From contig QANT01004336.1 of NCBI GenBank assembly GCA_003254885.1, positions 1 to 64,000 on the forward strand: a stretch of DNA of 64,000 nt, given 5' to 3'. Source of the stretch: Purshia tridentata (taxonomy: Eukaryota > Streptophyta > Magnoliopsida > Rosales > Rosaceae). The notes under the pieces were generated by a model, which was given only the letters and a program-made list of their open reading frames with translations, searched no databases and was not told where the DNA came from. How positions within the stretch are numbered: position 1 is the stretch's first letter; every line of letters starts with the position of its first letter. Below are positions 23,107 through 35,281 of this stretch, piece by piece. A program made the translations under genes and the position numbers.

Positions 23107-23817
23107 GGTGCAACTTTAATCGACTTGGACTCAGAGTGCACCGAAATGACGTTTTCGTGCATCCTTAAGGCCTCAGGCGGATCCTTAGGGTTAGCACGCT
23201 AATATCGAGACATGAGAAAGTGCTTTCTTATGTCTTTCTTGCCCACCAAGGAAGTTTTGGTGCAATTGGGACGAATTCGGACTGAGTACGCACCGAAAAG
23301 ATGTTTTTGCGCATTCTTAACACCTAAAGTGGATCTTTAGGGCTTGCACGCTAGTCGAGACATGAGAACGTGTGTCCTCATGTCCTTTTTCCCAACCGGG
23401 CACGTTTTGATGCAATTTAGACGAAAGTAGACTGAGTATGCGTTGAAATGAGGTTTTAGCTCCTTCTTAACACGAAATGTGCTTCTTCAGGTCTAGAACG
23501 TTAATCTAAGCATGAGAACGTGCTACTTGCCAACCGCGCACGTTTTGGTGCAAGTTTAACCAAGTTGTGCACAGTGTGCACCGAAATGACGTTCCACGCA
23601 TTCTTAACACCTAAACTAGTTCGTTAGGGCTAGAACGCTAATCGAAGAGTGAGAAAGTGCTTCCGCACATCTTTCTTGCCAACCGGGCACTTTTCGCGCA
23701 AAATTGCACGAAATTGGATTGAGTACGCACCGAAATGAGGTTTTCGTGCCTTCTAAACACGAAATGTGCTTCTTTAGGGCGACAATGCTAATCTAAGCAT
23801 GGGAAAGTGCTTCCCCA

Positions 23818-23936
23818 GGGTGCGATCATACCAGCACTAATGCACCAGATCTCATCAGAACTCCGCAGATAAGCGCGCTTGGGCGAGAGTAGTTCTAGGA
23901 TGGCTGACCTCCTGGGAAGTCCTCGTGTTGCACCCC
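23818..23936 (+). rRNA. 5S rRNA gene variant, copy 7
   Basis: As copy 6, with one more change at 59 (T>C). The spacing of 1,301 bp reflects a missing subrepeat G and a gained duplication. Confidence 0.87.
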
Positions 23937-25199
23937 TTTTTCTTTCTTTGGCCTTTTATTTACCAAAAACAAAAAAGTGCTGCCCCATGTCTCTCTTGCC
24001 AACCGATAACGTTTTGGTGCAACTTTAACCAAACTGTACAGTGTGTCCACCGAAATGACGTTTTCGTTCGCTCCTAACACGCAAAGCGGTTCTTTTGGGC
24101 TAGCACGCTAATCGAGACATTACAGAGTGCTTCCTCACCTCTTTCTTGCGAATCGGGCACATTTTGGTGCAATTTGGACCAAGTTAGACTGAGTGCGCAC
24201 CGAAATAATGTATTCGTGCGTTGTTTGGGACTTGAACGCTTATCGAGACATGGGAGAGTGCTTCCCCATGTCTTTCTTCCAACCGGGGAACGTTTTGGTG
24301 CAACTTTAATCGACTTGGACTCAGTGTGCACCGAAATGACGTTTTCTTGCATCCTTAAGGCCTCAAGTGGATCCTTAGGGTTAGCACGCTAATATCGAGA
24401 CATGAGAAAGTGCTTTCTTATGTCTTTCTTGCCCACCAAGGAAGTTTTGGTGCAATTGGGACGAATTCGGACTGAGTACGCACCGGAAAGATGTTTTCGC
24501 GCATTCTTAATACCTAAAGTGTATCTTTAGGGCTTGCACGCTAATCTAGACTTGAGAACGTGCGTCCTCATGTCCTTCTTCCTAACCGGGCATGTTTTGA
24601 TGCAATTTAGACGAAAGTAGACTGACTATGCGCTGAAATGAGGTTTTAGCTCCTTCTAGTAGACTGTGTATGCGCTGAAATGAGGTTTTAGCTCCTTCTT
24701 AACACGAAATGTTCTTCTCCAGGGCTAGAACGTTAATCCAAGCATGAGAACGTGCTTCTTGCCAACCGCGCACGTTTTGATGCAAGTTTAACCAAGTTGT
24801 GCACAGTGTGCACCGAAATGACGTTCCACGCATTCTTAACACCTAAATTGGTTCGTTAGGGCTAGAACGCTAATCCAAACAAGATAAGTGCTTCCTCATG
24901 TCCTTATTGCCAACCGGGAACGTTTTGGTGCAATTGAAACAAAATTTGGATAAGGAGGCACCGAAATGAAGTTTTCGTCCGTTCTTAACAAAAGCATGTG
25001 CTTCTTGAGGGCTAGAATGCTAATCCAAGAGTGAGAAGGTGCTTCCCCACATCTTTCTTGCCAACCGGGCACGTTTTCGCGTAGATTGCACGAAATTGGA
25101 TTGAGTACGCACCGAAATGATGTTTTCATGCCTTCTAAACACGAAATGTGCTTCTTTAGGACTAGAATGCTAATCCAAGCATGGGAAAGTGTTTCTCTA

Positions 25200-25318
25200 G
25201 GGTGCGATCATACCAGCACTAATGCACCGGATCTCATCAGAACTCCACAGTTAAGCGTGCTTGGGTGAGAGTAGAACTAGGATGGGTGACCTCCTGGGAA
25301 GTCCTCGTGTTGCACCTC
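25200..25318 (+). rRNA. 5S rRNA gene, copy 8
   Basis: Back to the common left type. Changes: 48 G>A, 67 C>T, 76 T>A and 118 C>T. Confidence 0.88.
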
Positions 25319-26554
25319 TTTCCCTTTCTTTGGCCTTTTATTTACCAAAAACAAGAAAGTGCTTCCTCATGTCTTTCTTTCCAACCGATAACGTTTTGGT
25401 GCAACTTTAACCAAACTGTACAGTGTGTGCACCGAAATCACGTTTCATTCGCTCCTCACACCCAAAGTGGTTCTTTTGGGCTAGCACGCTAATCGAGACA
25501 TTACAGAGTGCTTCCTCACCTCTTTCTTGCGAATCTGGCATATTTTGGTGCACTTTGGACCAAGTTAGACTGAGTGCGCACCGAAATGACGTATTCGTGC
25601 GTTCTTAGCACCTAAAGTTGTTCTTTGGGGCTTGAACGCTTATCGAGACATGAGAGAGTGCTTCCCCATGTCTTTCTTCCAACCCGGGAACGTTTTTGTG
25701 CAACTTTAATTGACTTAGACTCAGTGTGCACCGAAATGACTTTTTCGTGCATCCTTAAGGCCTCAGCTGGATCCTGAGGGTTAGCACGCTAATATCGAGA
25801 CATGAGAAAGTGCTTCCTTATGTCTTTCTTGGCCACCAAGGAAGTTTTGGTGCAATTTCGACGAATTCGGACNACGCACCGGAAAGATGTTTTCGCGCAT
25901 TCTTAATACCTAAAGTGTATCTTTAGGGCTTGCACGCTAATCGAGACTTGAGAACGTGCGTCCTCATGTCCATCTTGCCAACCGAGCACGTTTTGATGCA
26001 ATTTAGACGAAAGTACACTGAGTATGCGCTGACACGAGGTTTTAGCTCCTTCCTAACACGAAATGTGCTTCTTCAGGGCTAAAACGTTAATCCAAGCATG
26101 AGAACGTGGTTCTTGCCAACCGCGCACGTTTTGGTGCAAGTTTAACCAAGTTGTGCACAGTGTGCACCGAAATGACGTTCCACGCATTCTTAACACCTAA
26201 ACTGGTTCGTTAGGGCTAGAACGCTAATCCAAACAAGAGAAAGTGCTTCCTCATGTCCTTATTGCCAACCGGGGACGTTTTGGTGCAATTGAAACAAAAT
26301 TGGGTTGAGGAGGCACCGAAATGAGGTTTTTGTGCGTTCTTAACAAAAGCATGTGCTTCTTGAGGGCTAGAACACTAATCCAAGAGTGAAAAAGTGCTTG
26401 CCCACATTTTTCTTGCCAACCGGGCACGTTTTTGCGGAGATTCCACGAAATTGGATTGAGTACGCATCGAAATGATGTTTTCGGGCCTTCTAAACACGAA
26501 ATGTGCTTCTTTAGGGCAAGAATGCTAATCCAAGCATGGGAAAGTGCTTCCCCA

Positions 26555-26673
26555 AGGTGCGATCATACCAGCACTAATGCACCGGAGCTCATCAGAACTC
26601 CACAGTTAAGCGTGCATCGGTGATAGTAGTAATAGGATGGGTTACCTCCTGGGAAGTCCTCGTGTTGCACCCT
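26555..26673 (+). pseudogene. Strongly mutated 5S copy 9, likely pseudogene
   Basis: Full length, but about ten substitutions: 1 A, 33 G, 48 A, 62 A, 64 C, 67 T, 70 T, 78 A, 89 T and 119 T. These hit the A box, the intermediate element and the C box. It shares 48A and 67T with copy 8, so the two are related. Confidence 0.8.
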
Positions 26674-28362
26674 TTTTTCTTTGTTTGGCCTTTTATTTGC
26701 CAAAAACAAGAAAGTGCTTCCCCATGTCTTTCTTACCAATCGATAACGACTTGGTGCAACTTTCACAAACTGTACAGTTTGTGCACCGACATGACGTTTT
26801 CGTTCGCTCCTAACACCCAAAGTGCTTCTTTTGGGCTAGCACGCTAATCTTGACATTACAGAGTGCTTCCTCACTTCATTCTTGCGAATCGGGCACATTT
26901 TCGTGCACTTTGGACCAAGTTACACTGAGTGCGCAACGAAATGACGTATTCGTGCGTTCTTAGCACCTAAAGTTGTTCTTTGGGGCTTGAACGCTTATCG
27001 AGACGTGATAGAGTGCTTCCCCATATCTTTCTTCCAACCGGGGAACATTTTGGTGCAACTTTAATCGACTTGGACTCAGTGTGCACCGAAATGACGTTTT
27101 CGTGCATCCTCGAGGCCTCAGATGGATCCTTAGGGTTAGCACGCTAATATCGAGACATGAGAAAGTGCTTCCTTTTGTCTTTCTAGCTCACCAAGGAAGT
27201 TTTGGTGCAATTTGGACGAATTCGGACTAAGTACGCACCGAAATGATGTTTTCGTGCATTCTTAACACCTAAAGTGGATCCTTAGGCTGCCACGCTAATC
27301 GAGACATGAGAACGTGCGTCCTCACCTCTTTCTTGAGAATCTGGCACATTTTGGTGCACTTTGGACCAAGTTAGACTGAGTGCGCACCGAAATGACGTAT
27401 TCGTGCGTTCTTAGCACCTAAAGTTGTTCTTTGGGGCTTGAACGCTTATCGAGACATGAGAGAGTGCTTCCCATGTCTTTCTTCCAACTGGGGAACGTTT
27501 TGGTGCAACTTTAATTGACTTAGACTCAGTGTGCACCGAAATGACGTTTTCGTGCATCCTTAAGGCCTCAGCTGGATCCTGAGGGTTAGCACGCTAATAT
27601 CGAGACATGAGAAAGTGCTTCCTTATGTCTTTCTTGCCCACCAAGGAAGCTTTGGTGCAATTTGGACGAATTCGGACTGAGTACGCACCGAAATGATGTT
27701 TTCAAGCATTCTTAAAACCTAAAGTGGATCTTTAGGGCTGGCACGCTAATCGAGACATGTGAACGTGCGTCCTCATGTCCTTCTTCCCAACCGGGCACGT
27801 TTTGATGCAACTTAGACGAATGTAGACTGAGTATGCGGTGACATGAGGTTTTAGCTCCTTCTTAACACGAAATGTGCTTCTTCAGGGCTAAAACATTCAT
27901 CCAAGTATGAGAACGTGCTTCTTGCCAACCGCGCACGTTTTGGTGCAAGTTTAACCAAGTTGTGCATAGTGTGCACCGAAATGACGTTCCACGCATTCTT
28001 AACACCTAAACTGGTTCGTTAGGGCTAGAACGCTAATCCAAACAAGAGAAAGTGCTTCCTCATGTCCTTATTGCCAACCGGGGACGTTTTGGTGCAATTG
28101 AAACAAAATTGGGTTGAGGAGGCACCGAAATGAGGTTTTCGTGCGTTCTTAACAAAAGCATGTGCTTCTTTAGGGCTAGAACGCTAATCCAAGAGTGAGA
28201 AGGTGCTTCCCCACATCTTTCATGCCAACCGGGCACGTTTTCGCTGAAATTGCACGAAATTGGATTGAGTACGCACGAAATGATGTTTTCGTGCCTTCTA
28301 AACACGAAATGTGCTTCTTTAGGGCTAGAATGCTAATCCAAGTATGGGAAAGTGCTTCCCCA

Positions 28363-28481
28363 GGGTGCGATCATACCAGCACTAATGGACCGGATCTCAT
28401 CAGAACTCTGCAGTTAAGTGTGCTTGGGCGAGAGTAGTACTAGGATGGGTGACCTCCTGGGAAGTCCTCGTGTTGTACCCC
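28363..28481 (+). rRNA. 5S rRNA gene, copy 10
   Basis: Changes: 26 C>G, 47 C>T, 57 C>T and 114 C>T. The preceding unit is 1,808 bp and contains an extra set of B-C-D subrepeats. Confidence 0.88.
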
Positions 28482-29721
28482 TTTTTCCTTCTTTGGCCTT
28501 TTATTTACCAAAAACAAGAAAGTGCTTCCCCATGTCTTTATTACCTACCGATAATGTTTTGGTGCAACGTTATCCAAACTGTACAGTGTGTGCACCGAAA
28601 TGACGTTTTGGTTCGCTCCTAACACCCAATGTGGTTCTTTTGGGCTAGGACGCTAATCGAGACATTACAGAGTGCTTCCTCACCTCTTTCTTGCGAATCA
28701 GGCACATTTTGGTGCAATTTGGACCAAGTTAGACTGAGTGCGCACCGAAATGACGTATTCTTCCGTTCTTAGCACCTAAAGTTGTTCTTTGGGGCTTGAA
28801 CACTTATCGAGACATGAGAGAGTGCTTCCCCTTGTCTTTCTTCCAACCGGGGAACGTTTTGGTGCAACTTTAATCGACTTCTACTCAGTGTGCACCGAAA
28901 TGACGTTTTCGTGAATCCTTAAGACCTCAGGTGTATCCTTAGGATTAGCACGCTAATATCGAGACATGAGAAAGTGCTTCCTTATGTCTTTCTTGCTCAC
29001 CAAGGAAGTTTTTGTGCAATTTGGACGAATTCAGATTGAGTACGCACCGAAATGATGTTTTCGCGCATTATTAACACCTGAAGTGGATCTTTAGGGCTGG
29101 CACGCTAATCGAGACATGAGAACGTGTGTCCTCATGTCCTTCTTGCCAACCGGGCACGTTTTGATGCAATTTAGACTAAAGTAGACTGAGTATCCGCTGA
29201 AATGAGGTTTTAGCTCCTTCTTAACACGAAATGTGCTTCTTCAGGGCTAAAACGTTAATCCAAGCATGAGAACGTGCTTCTTGCCAACCACGCACGTTAT
29301 GGTGCAAGTTTAACCAAGTTGTGCACAGTGTGCACCGAAATGACGTTCCACGCATTCTTAACACCTAAACTGGTTCGTTAGGGCTAGAACGCTAATCCAA
29401 ACAAGAGAAAGTGCTTCCTCATGTCCTTATTGCCAACCGGGGATGTTTTGGTGCATTTGAAACAAAATTGGGTTGAGTAGGCACCGAAATGAGGTTTTCG
29501 TGCATTCTTAAAAAAACATGTGCTTCTTGAGGGCTATAACGCTAATCTAAGAGTGAGAAAATGCTTCCCCACATCTTTCTTCCCAACCGGGCACGTTTTC
29601 GATGAAATTGCACGAAATGGGATTTAGTACGCACCGAAATGAAGTTTTCGTGCCTTCGAAACACGAAATGTGTTTCTTTAGGGCTAGAATGCTAATCCAA
29701 GCATGGGAAAGTGCTTCCCCA

Positions 29722-29840
29722 GGGTGCGATCATACCAGCACTAATGCACCGGATATCATCAGAACTCCGCAGTTAACCGTGCTTGGGCGAGAGTAGTACT
29801 AGGATGGGTGACCTCCTGGGAAGTCCTCGTGTTGCACCCA
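29722..29840 (+). rRNA. 5S rRNA gene, copy 11
   Basis: Changes: 35 T>A, 56 G>C (A box) and 119 C>A. Confidence 0.9.
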
Positions 29841-31077
29841 TTTTTCTTTCTTTGGCCTTTTATTTACCAAAAACAAGAAAGTGCTTCCTCATGTCTTTCT
29901 TACCAACCGATAACGTTTTGGTGCAACTTTAACAAACTGTACAGTTTGTGCACCGAAATGACGTTTTCGCTCGCTCCTAACACGCAAAGTGGTTCTTTTG
30001 GGCTAGCACGCTAATCTTGACATTATAGAGTGCTTCCTCACCTCTTTCTTGCGAATAGGGCACATTTTCGTGCACTTTGGACCAAGTTAGACTGAGTGCG
30101 CACCGAAATGACGTATTCGTGCGTTCTTAGCACCTAAAGTTGTTCTTTGGGGTTTCAATGCTTATCGAGACGTGAGAGAGTGCTTCCCCATGTCTTCCTT
30201 CCAACCGGGGAACATTTTGGTGCAACTTTAATCGACTTGGACTCAGTGTGCACCGAAATGACGTTTTCGTGCATCCTTATGGCCTCAGGTGGATCCTTAG
30301 GGTTAGCACGCTAATATCGAGACATGAGAAAGTGCTTCCTTATGTCTTTCTTGGCCACCAAGGAAGTTTTTGTGCAATTTCAACGAATTCGGACTGAGTA
30401 CGCACCAAAATGATGTTTTCGCGCATTCTTAAAACCTAAAGTGGATCTTTAGGGCTGGCACGCTAATCGAGACATGAGAACGTGCGTCCTCATGTCATTC
30501 TTGCCAACCGGGCACGTTTTGATTCAATTTAGACGAAAGTAGACTGAGTATGTGCTGACATGAGGTTTTAGCTCCTTCTTAACACGAAATGTGCTTCTTC
30601 AACACTAAAACGTTAATCCAAGCATGAGAACGTGCTTCTTGCCAACCGTGCACGTTTTGGTGCAAGTTTTACCAAGTTGTGCACAGTGTGCACCGAAATG
30701 ACGTTCCACGCATCCTTCACACCTAAACTGATTCGTTAGGGCTAGAACGCTAATCCAAACAAGAGAAAGTGCTTCCTCATGTTATTGCCAACCGGGGACA
30801 TTTTGATGCAATTGAAACAAAATTGGGTTGAGGAGGCACCGAAATGTGGTTTTCGTGCGTTCTTAACAAAAGCATGTGCTTCTTGAGGGCTAGAACGCTA
30901 ATCCAAGAGTGAGAAAGTGCTTCCCCACATCTTTCTTGCCAACCGGGCACGTTTTCGTGGAAATTGCACGAAATTGGATTGAGTACGCACGGAAATGATG
31001 TTTTCGTGCCTTCTAAACACGAAATGTGCTTCTTTAGGGCTAGAATGCTAATCCAAGCATGGGAAAGTGCTTTCCCA

Positions 31078-31196
31078 GGGTGCGATCATAGCAGCACTAA
31101 TGCACCGGATCTCATCAGAACTCCGCAGTTAAGCGTGCTTGGGCGAGAGTAGTACTAGGATGGGTGACCTCCTGGGAAGTCCTCGTGTTGCACCCT
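31078..31196 (+). rRNA. 5S rRNA gene, copy 12
   Basis: Only 14 C>G and 119 C>T; all internal promoter boxes match the consensus. A strong T run follows directly. Confidence 0.92.
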
Positions 31197-32486
31197 TTTT
31201 TTTTTCTTTGGCCTTTTATTTACCAAAAACAAGAATGTGCTTCCCCATGTCTTTATTACCTACCGATAATGTTTTGGTGCAACGTTATCCACAATGCACA
31301 GTGTGTGCACCGACATGACGTTTTCGTTCACTCCTAACACCCAAAGTGGTTCTTTTGGGCTAGCACGCTAATCGAGACATTACAAAGTGCTTCCTCACCT
31401 CTTTCTTAAGAATCGGGCACATTTTGGTGCAATTTGGACCAAGTTAGACTGAGTGCGCACCGAAATAACGTATTCGTTCGTTCTTAGCACCTAAAGTTGT
31501 TCTTTGGGGCTTGAACGCTTATCGAGACATGAGAGAGTGCTTCCCCTTGTCTTTCTTCCAACCGGGGAACGTTTTGGTGCAACTTTAATCGACTTCGACT
31601 CCGTGTGCACCGAAATGACGTTTTCGTGCATCCTTAAGACCTCAGGTGGATCCTTAGGGTTAGCACGCTAATATCGAGACATTAGAAAGTGCTGCCTTTT
31701 GTCTTTCTCTCTCACCAAGGAAGTTTTGGCGCAATTTGGACGAATTCGGACTGAGTACGCACCGAAATGATGTTTTCGCGCATTCTTAACACCTGAAGTG
31801 GATCTTCGGGGCTGGGACGCTAATCGAGACATGAGAACGTGCGTCCTCATGTCCTTCTTGCCAACCGGGCACGTTTGGATGCAATTTAGACGAAAGTAGA
31901 CTGAGTATGCGCTAAAATGAGGTTTTAGCTCGTTCTTAACACGAAATGTTCTTCTTCAGGGCGAGAACGTTAATCCAAGCGTAAGAACGTGCTTCTTGCC
32001 AACCGCGCACGTTTTGGTGCAAGTTTAACCAAGTTGTGCACAGTGTGCACCGAAATGACGTTGCACGCATTTTTAACACCTAAACTGATTTGTTAGGGCT
32101 AGAACGCTAATCCAAACAAGAGAAAGTGCTTCCTCATGTCCTTATTGCCAACCGGGGACGTTTTGGTGCATTTGAAACAAAATTGGGTTGAGCAGGCACC
32201 GAAATGAGGTTTTAGTGCATTCTTAAAAAAACATGTGCTTCTTGATGGTTATAACGCTAATCCAAGAGTGAGAAATTGCTTCCCCACATCTTTCTTCCCA
32301 ACGAGGCACGTTTTCGCAGAAATTGCACGAAATTAGATTGAGTACGCACCGAAATGAAGTTTTCGTGCCTTCGAAACACGAAAATGTGCTTCTTTAGGGC
32401 TAGAATGCTAATCCAAGCATGGGAAAGTGCTTCCCCAGGGTGCGATCATACCAGCACTAATGCACCGGATCTCATCAGAACTCCGC

Positions 32487-32501
32487 AGTTAAGCGTGCTT
32501 G
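32487..32501 (+). promoter_or_regulatory. A box of the 5S internal promoter (reference copy 13)
   Basis: Positions 50-64 of the gene, AGTTAAGCGTGCTTG, match the plant 5S A box, which binds TFIIIA/TFIIIC. Confidence 0.8.
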
Positions 32502-32503
32502 GG

Positions 32504-32509
32504 CGAGAG
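32504..32509 (+). promoter_or_regulatory. Intermediate element (reference copy 13)
   Basis: Gene positions 67-72, between the A and C boxes. Confidence 0.7.
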
Positions 32510-32516
32510 TAGTACT

Positions 32517-32534
32517 AGGATGGGTGACCTCCTG
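32517..32534 (+). promoter_or_regulatory. C box of the 5S internal promoter (reference copy 13)
   Basis: Gene positions 80-97, AGGATGGGTGACCTCCTG, the main TFIIIA site. In the central array block the first base is G. Confidence 0.8.
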
Positions 32535-32557
32535 GGAAGTCCTCGTGTTGCACCCCC

Positions 32558-32570
32558 TTTTCTTTCTTTG
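32558..32570 (+). terminator. Pol III T-run terminator (reference copy 13)
   Basis: TTTTCTTTCTTTG follows the gene end directly. Most copies have CTTTTTCTTTCTTTGG here. Confidence 0.8.
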
Positions 32571-32591
32571 GCCTTTTATTTACCAAAAACA

Positions 32592-32742
32592 AGAATGTGC
32601 TTCCCCATGTCTTTCTTACCAACCGATAACGTTTTGGTGCAACTTTAACAAACTGTANAGTGTGTGCACCGAAATGACGTTTTCGTTCGCTCCGAACACC
32701 CAAAGTGGTTCATTTGGGCTAGCACGCTAATCGAGACATTAC
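32592..32742 (+). repeat. Subrepeat A (reference unit)
   Basis: 151 bp, starting AGAATGTGCTTCCCCATG. In other units the 15-bp start of A is also present just upstream of the 5S gene. Confidence 0.85.
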
Positions 32743-32890
32743 AGAGTGCTTCCTCACCTCTTTCTTGCGAATCGGGCACATTTTGGTGCAATTTGGACCA
32801 AGTTAGACTGAGTGCGCACCGAAATGACGTATTCGTGCGTTCTTAACAGCTAAAGTTGTTCTTTGGGGCTTGAACGCTTATCGAGACATG
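32743..32890 (+). repeat. Subrepeat B (reference unit)
   Basis: 148 bp. Diagnostic CACCTCTTTCTTGCGAATCG and GACGTATTCGTGCG. Confidence 0.85.
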
Positions 32891-33042
32891 AGAGAGTGCT
32901 TCCCCATCTATTTCTTCCAACCGGGGAACGTTTTGGTGCAACTTTAGTCGACCTGGACTCAGTGTGCACCGAAATGACGTTTTCGTCCATCGTTAAGGCC
33001 TCAGGTGGATCCTTAGGGTTAGCACGCTAATATCGAGACATG
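32891..33042 (+). repeat. Subrepeat C (reference unit)
   Basis: 152 bp. Diagnostic TCCAACCGGGGAACG, AAGGCCTCAGGTGGATCC and GCTAATATCGAG. Confidence 0.85.
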
Positions 33043-33192
33043 AGAAAGTGCTTCCTTATGTCTTTCTTGCCCACCAAGGAAGTTTTGGTGCAATTTGGAC
33101 GAATTCGGACTGAGTACGCACCGAAATGATGTTTTCGCGCATTCTCAACACCTAAAGTGGATATTTAGGGCTGGCACGCTAATCGAGACATG
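33043..33192 (+). repeat. Subrepeat D (reference unit)
   Basis: 150 bp. Diagnostic TTGCCCACCAAGGAAG and GACGAATTCGGACTGAG. Confidence 0.85.
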
Positions 33193-33342
33193 AGAACGTG
33201 CGTCCTCATGTCCTTCTTGCCAACGGGGCACGTTTTGATGCAATTTAGACGAAAGTAGACTGAGTATGCGCTGCAATGAGGTTTTAGCTCCTTCTTAACA
33301 CGAAATGTGCTTCTTGAGGGCTACACCTTTAATCCAATCATG
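33193..33342 (+). repeat. Subrepeat E (reference unit)
   Basis: 150 bp. Diagnostic TTTTGATGCAATTTAGACG and ATGAGGTTTTAGCTCC. Its core is GCGCTGAAATGA in most units, the most diverged of the eight. Confidence 0.85.
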
Positions 33343-33479
33343 AGAACGTGCTTCTCGCCAACCGCGCACGTTTTGGTGCAACTTTAACCAAGTTGTGCAC
33401 AGTGTGCACCGAAATGACGTTCCACGCATTCTTAACACCTAAACTGATTCGTTAGGGCTAGCACGCTAATCCAAACAAG
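33343..33479 (+). repeat. Subrepeat F (reference unit)
   Basis: 137 bp, the shortest; it lacks the CATGTCTTTC stretch after GTGCTTC. Diagnostic GTGCACAGTGTGCACCG and GACGTTCCACGC. Confidence 0.85.
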
Positions 33480-33630
33480 TGAAACTGCTTCCTCATGTCC
33501 TCATTGCCAACTGGGGACGTTTTGGTGCAATGGAAACAAAATTGGGTTGAGGAGGCACCGAAATGAGGTTTTCGTGCGTTCTTAACAAAAGCATGTGCTT
33601 CTTGAGGGCTAGAACGCTAATCCAAGAGTG
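33480..33630 (+). repeat. Subrepeat G (reference unit)
   Basis: 151 bp. Diagnostic GAAACAAAATTGGGTTGAGG and AACAAAAGCATGTGCTTC. Confidence 0.85.
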
Positions 33631-33780
33631 AGAAAGTGCTTCCCCACATCTTTCTTGCCAACCGGGCACGTTTTCGTGGAAATTGCACGAAATTGGATTG
33701 AGTACGCATGGAAATGAAGTTTTCGTGCCTTCTAAACACGAAATGTGCTTCTTTACGGTTAGACTGCTAATCTAAGCATG
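33631..33780 (+). repeat. Subrepeat H (reference unit)
   Basis: 150 bp. Diagnostic CCCCACATCTTTCTTGCC and AATTGCACGAAATTGGATTG. It is followed by the partial A start (33781-33795) and then the next 5S gene. Confidence 0.85.
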
Positions 33781-33795
33781 AGAAAGTGCTTCCCA
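33781..33795 (+). repeat. Upstream copy of the 15-bp duplication that flanks the 5S cassette
   Basis: AGAAAGTGCTTCCCA precedes the 5S gene; its partner is GAAAGTGCTTGCCCA at about 33950-33964, after the 5S tail. Confidence 0.75.
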
Positions 33796-33914
33796 GGGTG
33801 CGATCATACCAGCACTAATGCACCGGATCCCATCAGAACTCCGCAGTTAAGCGTGCTTGGGCGAGAGTAGTACTGGAATGGGTGACCTCCTGGGAAGTCC
33901 TCGTGTCGCACCCC
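33796..33914 (+). rRNA. 5S rRNA gene, copy 14, first central-type copy
   Basis: Switches to type 35C/80G/112C. One extra change, 82 G>A, is shared only with copy 26 at the far end of the central block. Confidence 0.92.
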
Positions 33915-35154
33915 TTTTTCTATCTTTTGCCTTTTATTTACCAAAAAAAAGAAAGTGCTTGCCCATGTCTTTCTTGCCAACCGATAACGTTTTGGTGCAA
34001 CTTTAACCAAACTGTACAGTGTGTGCACCGAAATGACGTTTTCGTTCGCTCCTAACACCCAAAGTGGTTCATTTGGGCTAGCACGCTAATCGAGACAGTA
34101 CAGAGTGCTTCCGCACCTCTTTCTTGCGAATCGGGCACATTTTGGTGCAATTTGGACCAAGTTAGACTGAGTGCGCACCGAAATGACGTATTCGTGCGTT
34201 CTTAGCGGCTAAAGTTGTTCTTTGGGGCTTGAACGCTTATCGAGACATGAGAGAGTGCTTCCCCATGTATTTCTTCCAACCGGGGAACGTTTTGGTGCAA
34301 CTTTAATCGACCTGGACTCAGTGTGCACCGAAATGACGTTTTCGTCCATCCTTAAGGCCTCAGGTGGATCCTTAGGGTCAGCACGCTAATATCGAGACAT
34401 GAGAAAGTGCTTCCTTATGTGTTTCTTGCCCACCAAGGAAGTTTTGGTGCAATTTGGACGAATTCGGACTGAGTACGCACCGAAATGATGTTTTCGCGCA
34501 TTCTTAACACTAATGTGGATATTTAGGGCTGGCACGCTAATCGAGACATGAGAACGTGCGTCCTCAAGTGCTTCTTGCCAACGGGGCACCTTTTGATGCA
34601 ATTTAAACGAAAATAGATTGAGTATGCGCTGAAATGAGGTTTTAGGTCCTTCTTAACACGAAATGTGCTTCTTGAGGGCTACACCTTTAATCCAAGCATG
34701 AGAACGTGCTTCTCGCCAACCGCGCACGTTTTGGTGCAACTTTAACCAAGTTGTGCACAGTGTGAACCGGAATGACGTTCCACGCATTCTTAACACCTAA
34801 ACTGGTTCGTTAGGGCTAGAACGCTAATCCAAACAAGAGAAAGTGCTTCCTCATGTCCTTATTGCCAACTGGGGATGTTTTGGTGCAATGGAAACAAAAT
34901 TGGGTTGAGGAGGCACCGAAATGAGGTTTTTGTGCATTCTTAACAAAAGCATGTGCTTCTTGAGGGCTAGAACGCTAATCCAAGAGTGAGAAAGTGCTTC
35001 CCCACATCTTTCTTGCCAACCGGGCACGTTTTCGTGGAAATTGCACGAAATTGGATTGAGTACGCACGGAAATGATGTTTTCGTGCCTTCTAAACACGAA
35101 ATGTGCTTCATTACGGCTAGAATGCTAATCTAAGCATGGGAAAGTGCTTCCCCA

Positions 35155-35281
35155 GGGTGCGATCATACCAGCACTAATGCACCGGATCCCATCAGAACTN
35201 CAGAACTCCGCAGTTAAGCGTGCTTGGGCGAGAGTAGTACTGGGATGGGTGACCACCTGGGAAGTCCTCTTGTCGCACCCT
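35155..35281 (+). rRNA. 5S rRNA gene, copy 15, with 8-bp insertion around an N
   Basis: Central type, 127 bp. CAGAACT occurs on both sides of the N at 35200, so the insertion is probably an assembly artefact. Other changes: 93 T>A, 108 G>T and 119 C>T. Confidence 0.85.

Larger units (their letters stand above)
32438..32556 (+). rRNA. 5S rRNA gene, copy 13, matches the left-type consensus exactly
   Basis: 5S rRNA is part of the large ribosomal subunit and is transcribed by RNA polymerase III. This copy has no deviation from the 35T/80A/112T consensus of the array and is a good candidate for an active gene. A box, intermediate element, C box and downstream T run are intact. Confidence 0.95.
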
